A stretch of DNA of 64,000 nt, from NCBI RefSeq assembly GCF_042684485.1, contig NZ_JBHULM010000009.1, positions 62,001 through 126,000 of the forward strand. Reading direction: 5' to 3'. Each line of letters starts with the position of its first letter. Positions within the stretch are counted from its first letter, which is position 1. Source of the DNA: Oceanihabitans gracilariae (GTDB lineage: Bacteria > Bacteroidota > Bacteroidia > Flavobacteriales > Flavobacteriaceae). A program made the translations under genes and the position numbers. Below, one piece after another: positions 1 to 7,382 of this stretch. The notes beneath the pieces were generated by a model, which was not told the DNA's origin, did not search any database, and was given only the letters and a program-made list of their open reading frames with translations.

Positions 1-736
1 CGGAAATTATCTTCCAGAAAGTAAACGTAATATACCTGTGGTAAAGGTAGCCATTCAAAAAATGATTGGTTATGCTAAAAATTATTATAATAATAATTTA
101 CAAGAAGAAGAAGTTGGTGAAACAGACATTCTTGTTGGTGCCTTTATGTTTTTAAAAAAAGAGGTGTATAATGAAGTCAATGGTTTTGATGAAGATTATT
201 TTATGTATGGTGAAGATGTAGATTTATCTTATAAAATATTAAAGGCAGGATATCAAAATTTTTATTTTGGAGAAACTACCATTATACATTACAAAGGAGA
301 AAGCACCTTAAAAGATGCTGAGTATGCAAAAAGGTTTTATGGAGCTATGCAGATTTTTTACATGAAACATTTTAAAAGTAATGTTGTTTTTGATACTTTA
401 GTGTGGTTAGGTATTGAGTTTGCTATACGATTTAGAAAAGCGTCCACTATAGAACTAAAAACAATAAATAATTATGCTGTTTTTACCTATAATGAAGATC
501 TTAGTTTTATAAAAAAACTACCTTTTCAAGCGTATAAAGTAAACGATGTAAAAAATATAAAACCAAATGCTGAAGTTGTTTTTGATGCTAACACCTTGAG
601 TTATAAAGAAATTATTGGGTATTTTTTACAATTACAAAAAAATAATACACATACTTTTAAAATTATTCCGAAAAGCTCTAATTTTATCATCGGAAGCAAC
701 GATTCACAAAATCGTGGAGAAATTCTTCATTTTTAA
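1..736 (+). CDS. Glycosyltransferase family 2, C-terminal part (5' end outside window)
   Basis: The reading frame is open to the left edge of the window, so the N-terminal GT-A nucleotide-binding half is missing and the first visible GTG is internal. The visible part holds the GT2 acceptor-side signature: a VGAFMFLKKEV stretch followed by GFDEDYFMYGEDVDLSYK, typical of rhamnosyltransferase-like GT2 enzymes acting on cell-surface polysaccharides. A charged tail of about 100 residues of no recognised fold follows. In the family the GEDVDL acidic motif lies next to the active site. No neighbour identifies the sugar or acceptor. About 100 bp and a promoter-like box separate it from the E2 gene, so the two are probably transcribed separately. 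Family assignment is firm; the precise substrate is unknown. Confidence 0.85.
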   Translation, partial: GNYLPESKRNIPVVKVAIQKMIGYAKNYYNNNLQEEEVGETDILVGAFMFLKKEVYNEVNGFDEDYFMYGEDVDLSYKILKAGYQNFYFGETTIIHYKGESTLKDAEYAKRFYGAMQIFYMKHFKSNVVFDTLVWLGIEFAIRFRKASTIELKTINNYAVFTYNEDLSFIKKLPFQAYKVNDVKNIKPNAEVVFDANTLSYKEIIGYFLQLQKNNTHTFKIIPKSSNFIIGSNDSQNRGEILHF

Positions 737-793
737 TACAATAAAGGATTGTTAAAAGTTAATGAATATTGAATGAATTCGTTCGTTTTTTAT

Positions 794-801
794 TAATTTT
801 G
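794..801 (+). promoter_or_regulatory. -7 promoter box of the E2 gene
   Basis: TAATTTTG matches the Bacteroidetes -7 consensus TAnnTTTG. A TTG at 769-771 is a possible -33 element with a slightly long 22-nt spacer. The predicted start of transcription is near 805, leaving a leader of about 35 nt. Confidence 0.6.
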
Positions 802-838
802 CAAAACACAAATAAAAACTAAGGCTTAGATTATAAAT

Positions 839-2164
839 ATGGCAAAATTTGAACTAAAATTACCTAAAATGGGAGAGAGTGTTGCAGAAGCAACAATTAC
901 CTCATGGTTAAAACAAGTTGGAGATACTATTGAAGAAGATGAGGCAATATTAGAAATTGCTACAGATAAAGTAGATAGCGAAGTGCCTAGTGAAGTAGAT
1001 GGTGTTTTGGTTGAAATACTATTTAATGTTGATGATGTTGTGCAGGTTGGGCAAACTATTGCTATTATAGAAACAGAAGCAGATGCTTCTACTACAACTG
1101 CAGCTCCAAAACAAGAAACAAAAAAAGAAGAAGCTCCTGCGCAAGTAGCAGCAGAAGTAGCACAAACAGTTGTTGCTGCTCAAGAAACAGCAGCTCCTGT
1201 AATAACTAGTGGTGAACGTTTTTATTCTCCTTTAGTTAAAAACATTGCAAAAAAAGAAGGTATTGCTCAAGCAGAGCTAGATGCCATTCCTGGAACAGGA
1301 AAAGAAGGACGTGTTACTAAAAATGATATTTTATCTTATTTAGATACTAGAGGTGCACAACCTAATAAAGCAGTTGCTCCAGCAGCAGCTAATGGTGTAG
1401 CTCCTGTTAAAAATAAACCTGCAAAAGCAGCGACAGCTCCTGTTATTTCAAATGGTGAAGATGAAATTATTGAAATGACAAGAATGGGCAAAATTATTGC
1501 ACATCATATGGTAGAGTCTGTTCAAAAAAGTGCACACGTGCAAAGTTTTATTGAAGCAGATGTAACTAAAATATGGAACTGGAGAAAGAAAGTAAAAGAT
1601 GGTTTCATGAAACGTGAAGGCGAAAATTTAACTTTTACGCCAATTTTTATGGAGGCTGTAGCTAAAGCGCTTCGTGATTTCCCGATGCTTAATATTTCTA
1701 TTCAAGGAGATACTATTGTTAAAAAGAAAAATATTAACCTTGGTATGGCTGCTGCTTTACCAGATGGTAATTTAATTGTTCCTGTAATTAAAAATGCAGA
1801 TCAATTAAATCTTGTTGGTATGACAAAACAAGTTAATAGCTTAGCTAACAAAGCGCGTACAAACAACTTAAAACCAGACGATATACAAGGCGGAACTTAT
1901 ACAGTTACTAATGTTGGTACTTTTGGAAGTATCATGGGAACTCCTATAATTAATCAACCACAAGTTGGTATTCTAGCATTAGGTGCTATACGTAAAATGC
2001 CTGCGGTTATTGAAACACCTGAAGGAGATTTTATTGGTATACGCTACAAAATGATAATGTCACACTCTTATGATCATAGAGTTGTTAACGGAGCATTAGG
2101 AGGACAATTTATAAAAGCTGTTAAAGATTATCTTGAAGATTGGGATAGCAATAGAGAGATATAG
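839..2164 (+). CDS. 2-oxo acid dehydrogenase E2 component (dihydrolipoyllysine acyltransferase)
   Basis: This 441-residue protein is the acyltransferase core of a pyruvate, branched-chain or 2-oxoglutarate dehydrogenase complex; which one cannot be told from sequence alone. Residues 1-77 form a lipoyl domain with the lipoylated lysine in EIATDKVDSE (K44). An Ala/Pro/Lys-rich linker is followed by an E3/E1-binding domain (about 127-168, YSPLVKNIAKKEG then GRVTKNDIL), a second linker, and the catalytic domain from about 205. The catalytic motif normally written HxxxDG reads HRVVNG here (H413, N417), so the usual aspartate is asparagine; the codon is AAC. No E1 or E3 gene lies nearby. A strong bidirectional terminator follows. 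Confidence 0.92.
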   Translation: MAKFELKLPKMGESVAEATITSWLKQVGDTIEEDEAILEIATDKVDSEVPSEVDGVLVEILFNVDDVVQVGQTIAIIETEADASTTTAAPKQETKKEEAPAQVAAEVAQTVVAAQETAAPVITSGERFYSPLVKNIAKKEGIAQAELDAIPGTGKEGRVTKNDILSYLDTRGAQPNKAVAPAAANGVAPVKNKPAKAATAPVISNGEDEIIEMTRMGKIIAHHMVESVQKSAHVQSFIEADVTKIWNWRKKVKDGFMKREGENLTFTPIFMEAVAKALRDFPMLNISIQGDTIVKKKNINLGMAAALPDGNLIVPVIKNADQLNLVGMTKQVNSLANKARTNNLKPDDIQGGTYTVTNVGTFGSIMGTPIINQPQVGILALGAIRKMPAVIETPEGDFIGIRYKMIMSHSYDHRVVNGALGGQFIKAVKDYLEDWDSNREI

Positions 2165-2189
2165 TTTATTACTACAAGTAGAATAAAAT

Positions 2190-2222
2190 AAAAAAAAGCG
2201 CAATTTAAATTGCGCTTTTTGT
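2190..2222. terminator. Bidirectional intrinsic terminator
   Basis: A perfect AT-flanked palindrome, GCGCAATTTAAATTGCGC, has A-runs before and T-runs after it. It can stop transcription of the E2 gene from the left and of the minus-strand gene relic from the right. Confidence 0.85.
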
Positions 2223-2273
2223 TTTTAAATTCTTTTAATAAATGCAATAAATAAGTAAAATCCTGATTAATTT

Positions 2274-2501
2274 TTATTTCTCGATAGCTAATCTTATTAT
2301 TGGTCTAGCGCTACTTCTTCGGTATCCTATTGCTTTCACTTTAAAAAAAACATCATAAGAAATATCATTAGTATTTACCGCAAAAAGGTCTACACGTTTT
2401 CTAGAGACTTTCTCTTGTATACTAACAAATTTATGATCCTTTTGTGCTTAAGTGCAGATGCTAAATAATAAGGTATATATGCAGAGTCGTAAATGTTTCA
2501 A
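2274..2501 (-). pseudogene. Decayed tandem copy of the N-terminal half of the adjacent CxxC protein gene
   Basis: Reading the minus strand from a TTG one base after the stop of the neighbouring gene gives a 75-codon frame interrupted once by TAA at codon 18. It starts with a signal-peptide-like stretch (LKHLRLCIYTLLFSICT, then the stop, then AQ). The following segment, VSIQEKVSRKRVDLFAVN through YDVFFKVKAIGYRR, aligns without gaps to ISIEKKESKKKVEVFAVN and YELFLKINATGFRK of the intact protein. The relic then diverges and stops at about residue 75, so the thioredoxin-like half with the CxxC is absent. The ATG has apparently become TTG. This is most simply a tandem duplicate that lost its start, gained a nonsense codon and was truncated. 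Confidence 0.7.
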
Positions 2502-2502
2502 A

Positions 2503-3120
2503 CTAGTAGTGATTTTTTAGTGCTTGTATTAATTTATTTCTATCTGTTAATCTGTTGTAAATAGAATCTTCAATTTCTATAATAGGTACTAGTGAGGTCT
2601 TGTCGTTTTTACGGTTTAAAAGTTCTTGTTGAACTTTTTGATAGTACTCTAGGTCTTCGTCAATATTATAAATAGTGTGTATTATATTATTATCGCTAAA
2701 TAATTTAATGGTGTTTTCACATAAATCGCAATAATCTTTAACAAAAAGAATAACGGGTTTGTTTTTTTTGTCTTCTGCAAAAGTAAAAGTAATAGCATTG
2801 GCTTGTTTTTCTTGTTCTATTTCACTTACAATCATACCAAAACTGATGTTGTTTACTTCAGAAATCTTTAAAAGCGTAACCATTTGTACTTTAGAGTTGG
2901 CAGGTATTACTTTGGTAAAAGTGTTATTGGCTATTTTTCTAAAGCCTGTAGCGTTAATTTTTAAAAAAAGCTCATAGTCAGTGCTACTAGAATTAACAGC
3001 GAATACTTCTACTTTTTTTTTAGACTCTTTTTTTTCAATAGAAATATGTGTGTGGTTGTTTTGAGCAAAACTTAATACAGATATAAAAAAGAATAAATAG
3101 CAAAATGTAAAATTTTTCAT
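2503..3120 (-). CDS. Secreted protein with glutaredoxin-like CxxC domain
   Basis: The 205-residue protein opens with a signal peptide ending near SFAQ, so it should act in the periplasm or be secreted. Residues about 25-115 form a beta-rich domain without a recognised family. The C-terminal half looks like a glutaredoxin/thioredoxin fold: a strand (KPVILFVKDYC) leads directly into the CDLC redox motif, followed by a helix and a segment around SLVPIIEIED that supplies the usual cis-proline. A thiol-disulfide role is likely from the motif; the partner is unknown. A truncated, inactivated copy lies immediately downstream. The gene is divergent from the exonuclease gene. Confidence 0.7.
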   Translation of the reverse strand: MKNFTFCYLFFFISVLSFAQNNHTHISIEKKESKKKVEVFAVNSSSTDYELFLKINATGFRKIANNTFTKVIPANSKVQMVTLLKISEVNNISFGMIVSEIEQEKQANAITFTFAEDKKNKPVILFVKDYCDLCENTIKLFSDNNIIHTIYNIDEDLEYYQKVQQELLNRKNDKTSLVPIIEIEDSIYNRLTDRNKLIQALKNHY

Positions 3121-3162
3121 TATTTGGTGTCAATTAAAAAATAAGATAAATATAATTAAAAG

Positions 3163-3170
3163 TATATTTG
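3163..3170 (+). promoter_or_regulatory. -7 promoter box of the exonuclease gene
   Basis: TATATTTG matches TAnnTTTG. The predicted transcript starts near 3174, only about 16 nt before the ATG at 3190. No convincing -33 TTG is seen at the right distance. Confidence 0.55.
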
Positions 3171-3189
3171 TATAAAGCATATTAATGAA

Positions 3190-3966
3190 ATGAATTTAAA
3201 CTTAACAAAACCAATTTGTTTTTTCGATTTAGAAACAACAGGCGTAAATATATCTAAAGATAGAATAGTTGAAATAGCTATATTAAAAGTGTATCCAGAC
3301 GGAAAAGAAGAAAGTAAAACCTGGTTAGTAAATCCAGAAATGCCAATACCTGCTGAGGTTACAGCAATTCATGGTATTTCAGATAAAGATGTAGCAGATA
3401 AACCTACCTTTAAAGAGCTAGCTAAAGAAATTAATAATGTTATTAAAGATGCAGATTTAGGCGGATTTAATTCTAACCGTTTTGATATACCTCTTTTAGC
3501 AGAAGAAATGCTTCGAGCAGAAGTAGATTTTGATATGAAAAATAGAGTTTCTGTAGATGTACAAACTATTTTTCATAAAATGGAACAACGTACATTAGTT
3601 GCTGCATATAAGTTTTACTGCAATAAAGATTTAACAGATGCACATAGCGCAGCTGCAGATACTAATGCTACATTTGAAGTGCTAAAAGCACAAATAGAAA
3701 AATACGATAGCTTAGAAAATGACACCAAATTTTTAGCAGATTTTAGCTCACGAAAAAAGTTTGCAGACTTTGCAGGATTTCTTATATTTAACAAAAATGG
3801 AGAAGAGTGTTTTTCCTTTGGAAAACATAAAAACAAACGTGTTTTAGACGTGTTAAATGATGAGCCAGGATATTTTGGTTGGTTGTTAAATGCAGATTTT
3901 CCTTTATACACTAAAAAAGTACTTACAGCCATTAAACTAAGTACTTTTAATAATAAACTAAGCTAG
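3190..3966 (+). CDS. DnaQ-family 3'-5' exonuclease with C-terminal DUF3820-like domain
   Basis: Residues 1-165 carry the DEDDh exonuclease motifs in order: FDLETTG (Exo I, two acidic ligands), NSNRFDIPLL (Exo II), and HSAAADTNAT (Exo III with catalytic His and Asp). This predicts a metal-dependent 3'-5' exonuclease on DNA or RNA. It is not the replicative epsilon subunit, because the C-terminal part is a separate domain. About residues 200-258 (FSFGKHKNKRVLDV through GYFGWLLNADFP) resemble DUF3820, also found as a free-standing protein at 17931-18164. The same exonuclease/DUF3820 combination is common in Bacteroidetes. Cellular role (repair, RNA turnover) is not shown by the context. Confidence 0.85.
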   Translation: MNLNLTKPICFFDLETTGVNISKDRIVEIAILKVYPDGKEESKTWLVNPEMPIPAEVTAIHGISDKDVADKPTFKELAKEINNVIKDADLGGFNSNRFDIPLLAEEMLRAEVDFDMKNRVSVDVQTIFHKMEQRTLVAAYKFYCNKDLTDAHSAAADTNATFEVLKAQIEKYDSLENDTKFLADFSSRKKFADFAGFLIFNKNGEECFSFGKHKNKRVLDVLNDEPGYFGWLLNADFPLYTKKVLTAIKLSTFNNKLS

Positions 3967-4168
3967 AGTTTAGTTTTTCTTTTTTTTAACAAGCTTATTA
4001 AAGTATCATTTGCATATGGTAAAACCATGTAAATAGAGGTTAAAAATTAGGTGTAGATGAAAGAATAAGATGGTAAGCTAGTAATAGCATACGTTTTGTT
4101 ATTCTAGATTTATAAATAAAAATAAATAAGATTTCCGTTACAGCGGAAATGAAAATTAAATATTTTCA

Positions 4169-4780
4169 ATGAAATTAATCTGCATAGGTAGAAACTACAC
4201 AGAGCATATAAAAGAATTAGAAAACGAAAAACCAACAGATCCTGTTGTGTTTTTAAAGCCAGATACAGCTATATTGTTGAAAAAACAACCGTTTTTTATT
4301 CCAGATTTCTCTAATGATGTACATCATGAAGTAGAAATTCTTGTAAAAATTAATAAAGTAGGTAAACACATTCAAAAAAAGTTTGCACATAAGTATTACG
4401 ACCAAATAGGACTAGGAATTGATTTTACAGCAAGAGACTTACAAAAGCAATTAAAAGAAAAAGGACTTCCTTGGGAAAAAGCAAAAGCTTTTGATGGTGC
4501 TGCAGTAATAGGAGATTGGTTAGGTAAAACACAGTTTCAAGATGTAGATAATTTAAATTTCTCGCTTCAAAAAAATGAAACTATAGTGCAAAAAGGGAAT
4601 ACAAGCCATATGCTATGGAAAATTGACGAAATTATAGAATATGTATCAAAATATTTCACTTTAAAGATAGGAGATATTATATTTACGGGAACACCAGCAG
4701 GTGTTGGCAAGGTTGATGCAAATGATAAACTTATAGGATGTATAGAAAACACGCAAATGTTTTCAATAACAGTAAAATAA
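4169..4780 (+). CDS. Fumarylacetoacetate hydrolase (FAH) family protein
   Basis: At 203 residues this is a compact single-domain FAH-fold protein like bacterial acylpyruvate hydrolases and oxaloacetate decarboxylase/tautomerases. Metal-ligand motifs are visible: HHEVEILVKI (Glu-x-Glu), GIDFTARDLQ (Asp) and the C-terminal FTGTPAGVG loop, with KAFDGAAVIGDW in between. The family hydrolyses or decarboxylates 2,4-diketo acids, or acts on oxaloacetate, with Mg2+ or Mn2+. The first ATG follows an AT-rich leader and starts MKLICIGRNYTEH, the normal family start. Its stop codon is directly followed by the ATG of the Hpt gene, so the two are translationally coupled. The real substrate is not deducible. 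Confidence 0.85.
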   Translation: MKLICIGRNYTEHIKELENEKPTDPVVFLKPDTAILLKKQPFFIPDFSNDVHHEVEILVKINKVGKHIQKKFAHKYYDQIGLGIDFTARDLQKQLKEKGLPWEKAKAFDGAAVIGDWLGKTQFQDVDNLNFSLQKNETIVQKGNTSHMLWKIDEIIEYVSKYFTLKIGDIIFTGTPAGVGKVDANDKLIGCIENTQMFSITVK

Positions 4781-5122
4781 ATGGAACAACATTACAAATT
4801 ATTTAGAGTTCGTGAATTAGCAGACGGAGATCAGGATTTTATTAATGTACTAGCACAAACTTTTTTAGAAGAAGTTCCTGCTGATGCAAAAATATTAAAA
4901 GAGGCTGTTGAAAATAACAATCACCTAGCAACCTATCAAACCGCACACAAAATGAAACCAACCATTGATATGTTTGAGTTAGGTGTGCTTGAAGATTTAA
5001 TAGAAGTTCAAGATTGGGGAAAATATGAGAAAAAGGAAATAAATATAATTCCTAAACTAGAAATAGTTCTTGCAGCCATTGAGCAGGCTTCTAATGAAAT
5101 TCGTTCTGATTTTAATTTATAA
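4781..5122 (+). CDS. Histidine phosphotransfer (Hpt) domain protein
   Basis: This 113-residue all-helical protein is a stand-alone Hpt domain. The phosphorylatable histidine is in TAHKMKPT (about residue 52), preceded by an acidic helix (FLEEVPADAKILKEA) that fits the family's four-helix bundle. Such proteins relay phosphate between a hybrid kinase receiver and a response regulator. No kinase or regulator is adjacent; the nearest two-component pair is at 28-30 kb and is not a hybrid. The gene starts immediately after the stop of the FAH gene and its own stop overlaps the start of cinA by TAATG, so it sits in a three-gene translationally coupled run. Its cognate kinase is unknown. Confidence 0.8.
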   Translation: MEQHYKLFRVRELADGDQDFINVLAQTFLEEVPADAKILKEAVENNNHLATYQTAHKMKPTIDMFELGVLEDLIEVQDWGKYEKKEINIIPKLEIVLAAIEQASNEIRSDFNL

Positions 5123-6375
5123 TGCAAGCAGAAATAATAACCATAGGAGATGAAATCCTAATTGGCCAAATTGTAGACTCTAATTCGGCATTTATAGCGC
5201 AACAATTAAATAAAATAGGAGTATCTGTATACCAAATAACTTCGGTACAAGATGATACAGCGCATATTTTAAAATCATTAAAAGAAGCAGAAGAAAACGC
5301 TGATATCATTATCCTTACAGGAGGATTGGGTCCTACAAAAGATGATATTACAAAAAATACCATTGCTACTTATTTTCAAGATACACTAGTGCAAGACGCA
5401 TCGGTTTTAAAAAATATAGAAACCCTCTGGAAAAACTATATAAAACAACCACTTTCGCAGCTTAATATTGATCAAGCCTTAATACCAAGCAAGGCTACAG
5501 CTTTAATGAATAAAGTGGGTAGTGCACCAGGAATGTGGCTAGAAAAAGAAAATAAAACGTTTATCTCGCTTCCTGGAGTACCTTTTGAAATGAAAGCCTT
5601 AATACAGGAAGAGGTAATACCAAGACTTCGTAAAAAATATAAGTTTCCGTATATTCTTCATAAAACCTTACTTACCTACGGAATAGGAGAAAGTAATTTA
5701 GCTGAAAAAATAGAAACTTGGGAAGATAATTTACCAAAACATATAAAATTAGCGTATTTACCTAATTTAGGAAAAGTGCGCTTGCGTCTTTCAGCAAAAG
5801 GAAATGTAAAAGAAGAAATAACAAAAGAAGTAGACCATCAAATTAATTTACTACTTCCGCAAATACAAGAGTATTTTACAGGTTATGAAGATCAAGAAGA
5901 ATCTCTTGAAGCTTTAATAGCTAAAAAATTAAGTGCAGCTAAGCTAACATTGGCAACAGCAGAAAGTTGTACTGGCGGAAAAATAGCAGAAAACATTACA
6001 GCGCATGCAGGTGCTTCCTCGTACTTTAAAGGAAGTATAGTTAGTTATACCGAAGAAATAAAAATAAACGTTTTAAAGGTGCCAGAAACGCTTATAGCAA
6101 AACATTCCGTAGTAAGTGCAGAAGTAGCAGAAACTATGGCAAGAAATGTTTTACAAATTTTTAATACAGATTTTGCTATAGCAACAACAGGAAATGCAGG
6201 ACCAACAAAAGACAATACCAAAGAAGAAATTGGGACTGTTTTTATTGCAATTGCAACAAAAAATACCGTTTATTCTCAAAAATTTACATTTGGTAAACCT
6301 AGAGAAAAGGTGATAAATAGAGCCGTGAATAAGGCTTTAGAGCTGTTAAAAAAAGAAATTTTTAAAAATAGATAA
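5122..6375 (+). CDS. cinA: CinA family nicotinamide-nucleotide amidohydrolase
   Basis: The 417-residue protein has both classic halves. Residues 1-170 form the MoCF-like (COG1058) domain, with the start EIITIGDEILIGQIVDSN and the TGGLGPTKDDITK loop; in the family this half is an ADP-ribose pyrophosphatase. Residues about 255-415 form the CinA C-terminal domain (ATAESCTGGKIAENIT, then TTGNAGPTKD), the NMN deamidase that recycles nicotinamide mononucleotide to nicotinate mononucleotide. Length fits the family. The start ATG overlaps the stop of the Hpt gene. The role in pyridine-nucleotide recycling is known for the family; the older competence/damage name is historical. Confidence 0.93.
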   Translation: MQAEIITIGDEILIGQIVDSNSAFIAQQLNKIGVSVYQITSVQDDTAHILKSLKEAEENADIIILTGGLGPTKDDITKNTIATYFQDTLVQDASVLKNIETLWKNYIKQPLSQLNIDQALIPSKATALMNKVGSAPGMWLEKENKTFISLPGVPFEMKALIQEEVIPRLRKKYKFPYILHKTLLTYGIGESNLAEKIETWEDNLPKHIKLAYLPNLGKVRLRLSAKGNVKEEITKEVDHQINLLLPQIQEYFTGYEDQEESLEALIAKKLSAAKLTLATAESCTGGKIAENITAHAGASSYFKGSIVSYTEEIKINVLKVPETLIAKHSVVSAEVAETMARNVLQIFNTDFAIATTGNAGPTKDNTKEEIGTVFIAIATKNTVYSQKFTFGKPREKVINRAVNKALELLKKEIFKNR

Positions 6376-6405
6376 AAATATGATTGTCTAAACGTAAAGA
6401 TTTTG

Positions 6406-6413
6406 TATATTTG
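6406..6413 (+). promoter_or_regulatory. Promoter of the L28-L33-bL38-like operon (-7 box)
   Basis: TATATTTG, followed by C, is a textbook -7 box, with TTG at 6384-6386 as the -33 element and a 19-nt spacer. The predicted leader is about 34 nt before rpmB. Confidence 0.8.
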
Positions 6414-6450
6414 CACCTCGTTTTGAAATAACAATAATACATTTAGAACA

Positions 6451-6687
6451 ATGTCAAGAGTTTGTGAACTTACAGGGAAGAAGGCAATGGTTGGAAACAA
6501 CGTGTCTCACGCAATGAATAAAACTAAACGCACGTTTGATGCTAATTTAATCAAAAAACGTTTCTTTATTCCTGAAGAAGATAAGTGGATTACATTAAAG
6601 ATATCTACATCAGCATTAAAAACTATTAATAAAATAGGTATATCTGCTGCATTAAAAGAAGCAAGAACCAAAGGTTTTATTAAATAA
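6451..6687 (+). CDS. rpmB: 50S ribosomal protein L28
   Basis: The 78-residue basic protein begins MSRVCELTGKKAMVGNNVSH, the universal L28 start, and has the TKRTFDANLIKKRF core and a C-terminal KISTSALKTINKIG helix. It belongs to the large ribosomal subunit, near the E site. It is the first gene of an operon with L33 and the DUF4295 protein; the spacings are 25 and 38 nt. A strong promoter precedes it. Only the first cysteine (VCELTGK) is kept; the zinc-ribbon cysteine pairs seen in some L28 proteins are absent, so this is the zinc-free form. Confidence 0.97.
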   Translation: MSRVCELTGKKAMVGNNVSHAMNKTKRTFDANLIKKRFFIPEEDKWITLKISTSALKTINKIGISAALKEARTKGFIK

Positions 6688-6712
6688 TAGCCTCATTTAA
6701 AAGTTTAAGAAA

Positions 6713-6895
6713 ATGGCAAGAAAAGGCAATAGAGTACAGGTAATTTTAGAGTGTACAGAGCACAAGGAGTCTGGTAAACCAGGAACTTCTCGTTACATTA
6801 CAACAAAAAATAAAAAGAACACTCCGGATAGAATGGAAATTAAAAAATTCAATCCTATCTTAAAGAGAATGACTGTTCATAAAGAGATTAAATAA
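6713..6895 (+). CDS. rpmG: 50S ribosomal protein L33
   Basis: This 60-residue protein matches L33 (MARKGNRVQVILECTEHK, RYITTKNKKNTPDRMEIKK, and a basic C terminus). Only one of the four zinc-ribbon cysteines is present, so this is the zinc-independent form. It is the second gene of the L28-L33-bL38-like operon. Confidence 0.97.
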   Translation: MARKGNRVQVILECTEHKESGKPGTSRYITTKNKKNTPDRMEIKKFNPILKRMTVHKEIK

Positions 6896-6933
6896 TTAAA
6901 GATTTTTTATAAATCTTATAAAAGCATTAAGTC

Positions 6934-7086
6934 ATGGCAAAGAAATCCGTAGCATCATTACAAACAGGATCTAAAAGATTAACAAAAGCAATAAAGATGG
7001 TTAAGTCTCCAAAAACAGGAGCTTACATGTTTGTTGAGTCTGTAATGGCACCAGATTTAGTAAACGATTTTTTAGCAAAAAAATAA
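6934..7086 (+). CDS. DUF4295 small basic protein (bL38-like ribosomal protein)
   Basis: A 50-residue ORF begins MAKKSVASLQTGSKRLTKAI and ends DLVNDFLAKK. It is strongly basic at the N terminus and matches the DUF4295 family, which is confined to Bacteroidetes and nearly always encoded after L28 and L33. From memory, a cryo-EM structure of the Flavobacterium johnsoniae ribosome showed a new large-subunit protein named bL38 that corresponds to this family; I hold that with moderate confidence. The gene is 38 nt after rpmG with no terminator between, so it is co-transcribed. Coding is supported by position, start context and amino-acid pattern. Confidence 0.88.
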   Translation: MAKKSVASLQTGSKRLTKAIKMVKSPKTGAYMFVESVMAPDLVNDFLAKK

Positions 7087-7108
7087 GTTTACTTTAAAAA
7101 GATATTTT

Positions 7109-7139
7109 AAAGCTGCTTTCATAAAGAAAGCGGCTTTTG
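7109..7139 (+). terminator. Terminator of the L28-L33-bL38-like operon
   Basis: AAAGCTGCTTTC pairs with GAAAGCGGCTTT (one G-T wobble) around a short ATAAA loop, followed by TTTTG. It is well placed about 25 nt after the last gene. Confidence 0.75.
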
Positions 7140-7213
7140 TTTTATATTTACATTTCATAATAATGACAATTTTTCAGTAACCTAAAAAAGGCGCGACTAT
7201 TGTTATAATAATT

Positions 7214-7330
7214 ATGGCGTTATATTCTTGATTACCATCGAGAAGTCAGGCTTTCCGCTATATCCTTTTATAGAAAAAGTATAAAGGAAGACTATGGAAG
7301 TATAGTTGAATGGCAGTAACCCTTAACGCA
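7214..7330 (+). repeat. Interspersed structured intergenic repeat, copy A (diverged)
   Basis: This copy has the family's landmarks: GGCGTT at the left end, a hairpin (TTCTTGAT-tacc-ATCGAGAA with one G-T pair), then AGTCAGGCTTTCCGCT, a second AT-rich stem (TATCCTTTTATA with TATAAAGGA), and CCTTAACGCA at the right end. Copies B (15305-15430) and C (27231-27375, opposite strand) share the ends and the AGTCAGGCTTT block. It lies between the ribosomal-protein terminator and ftsY, and no coding frame crosses it. Such GTCAGGCTTTCC elements are familiar from many flavobacterial intergenic regions; I know of no established name. Confidence 0.65.
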
Positions 7331-7382
7331 GAAATAGATGAAGTAACAACTTCATAACTAAATAACAAACAATAAAATAGGT

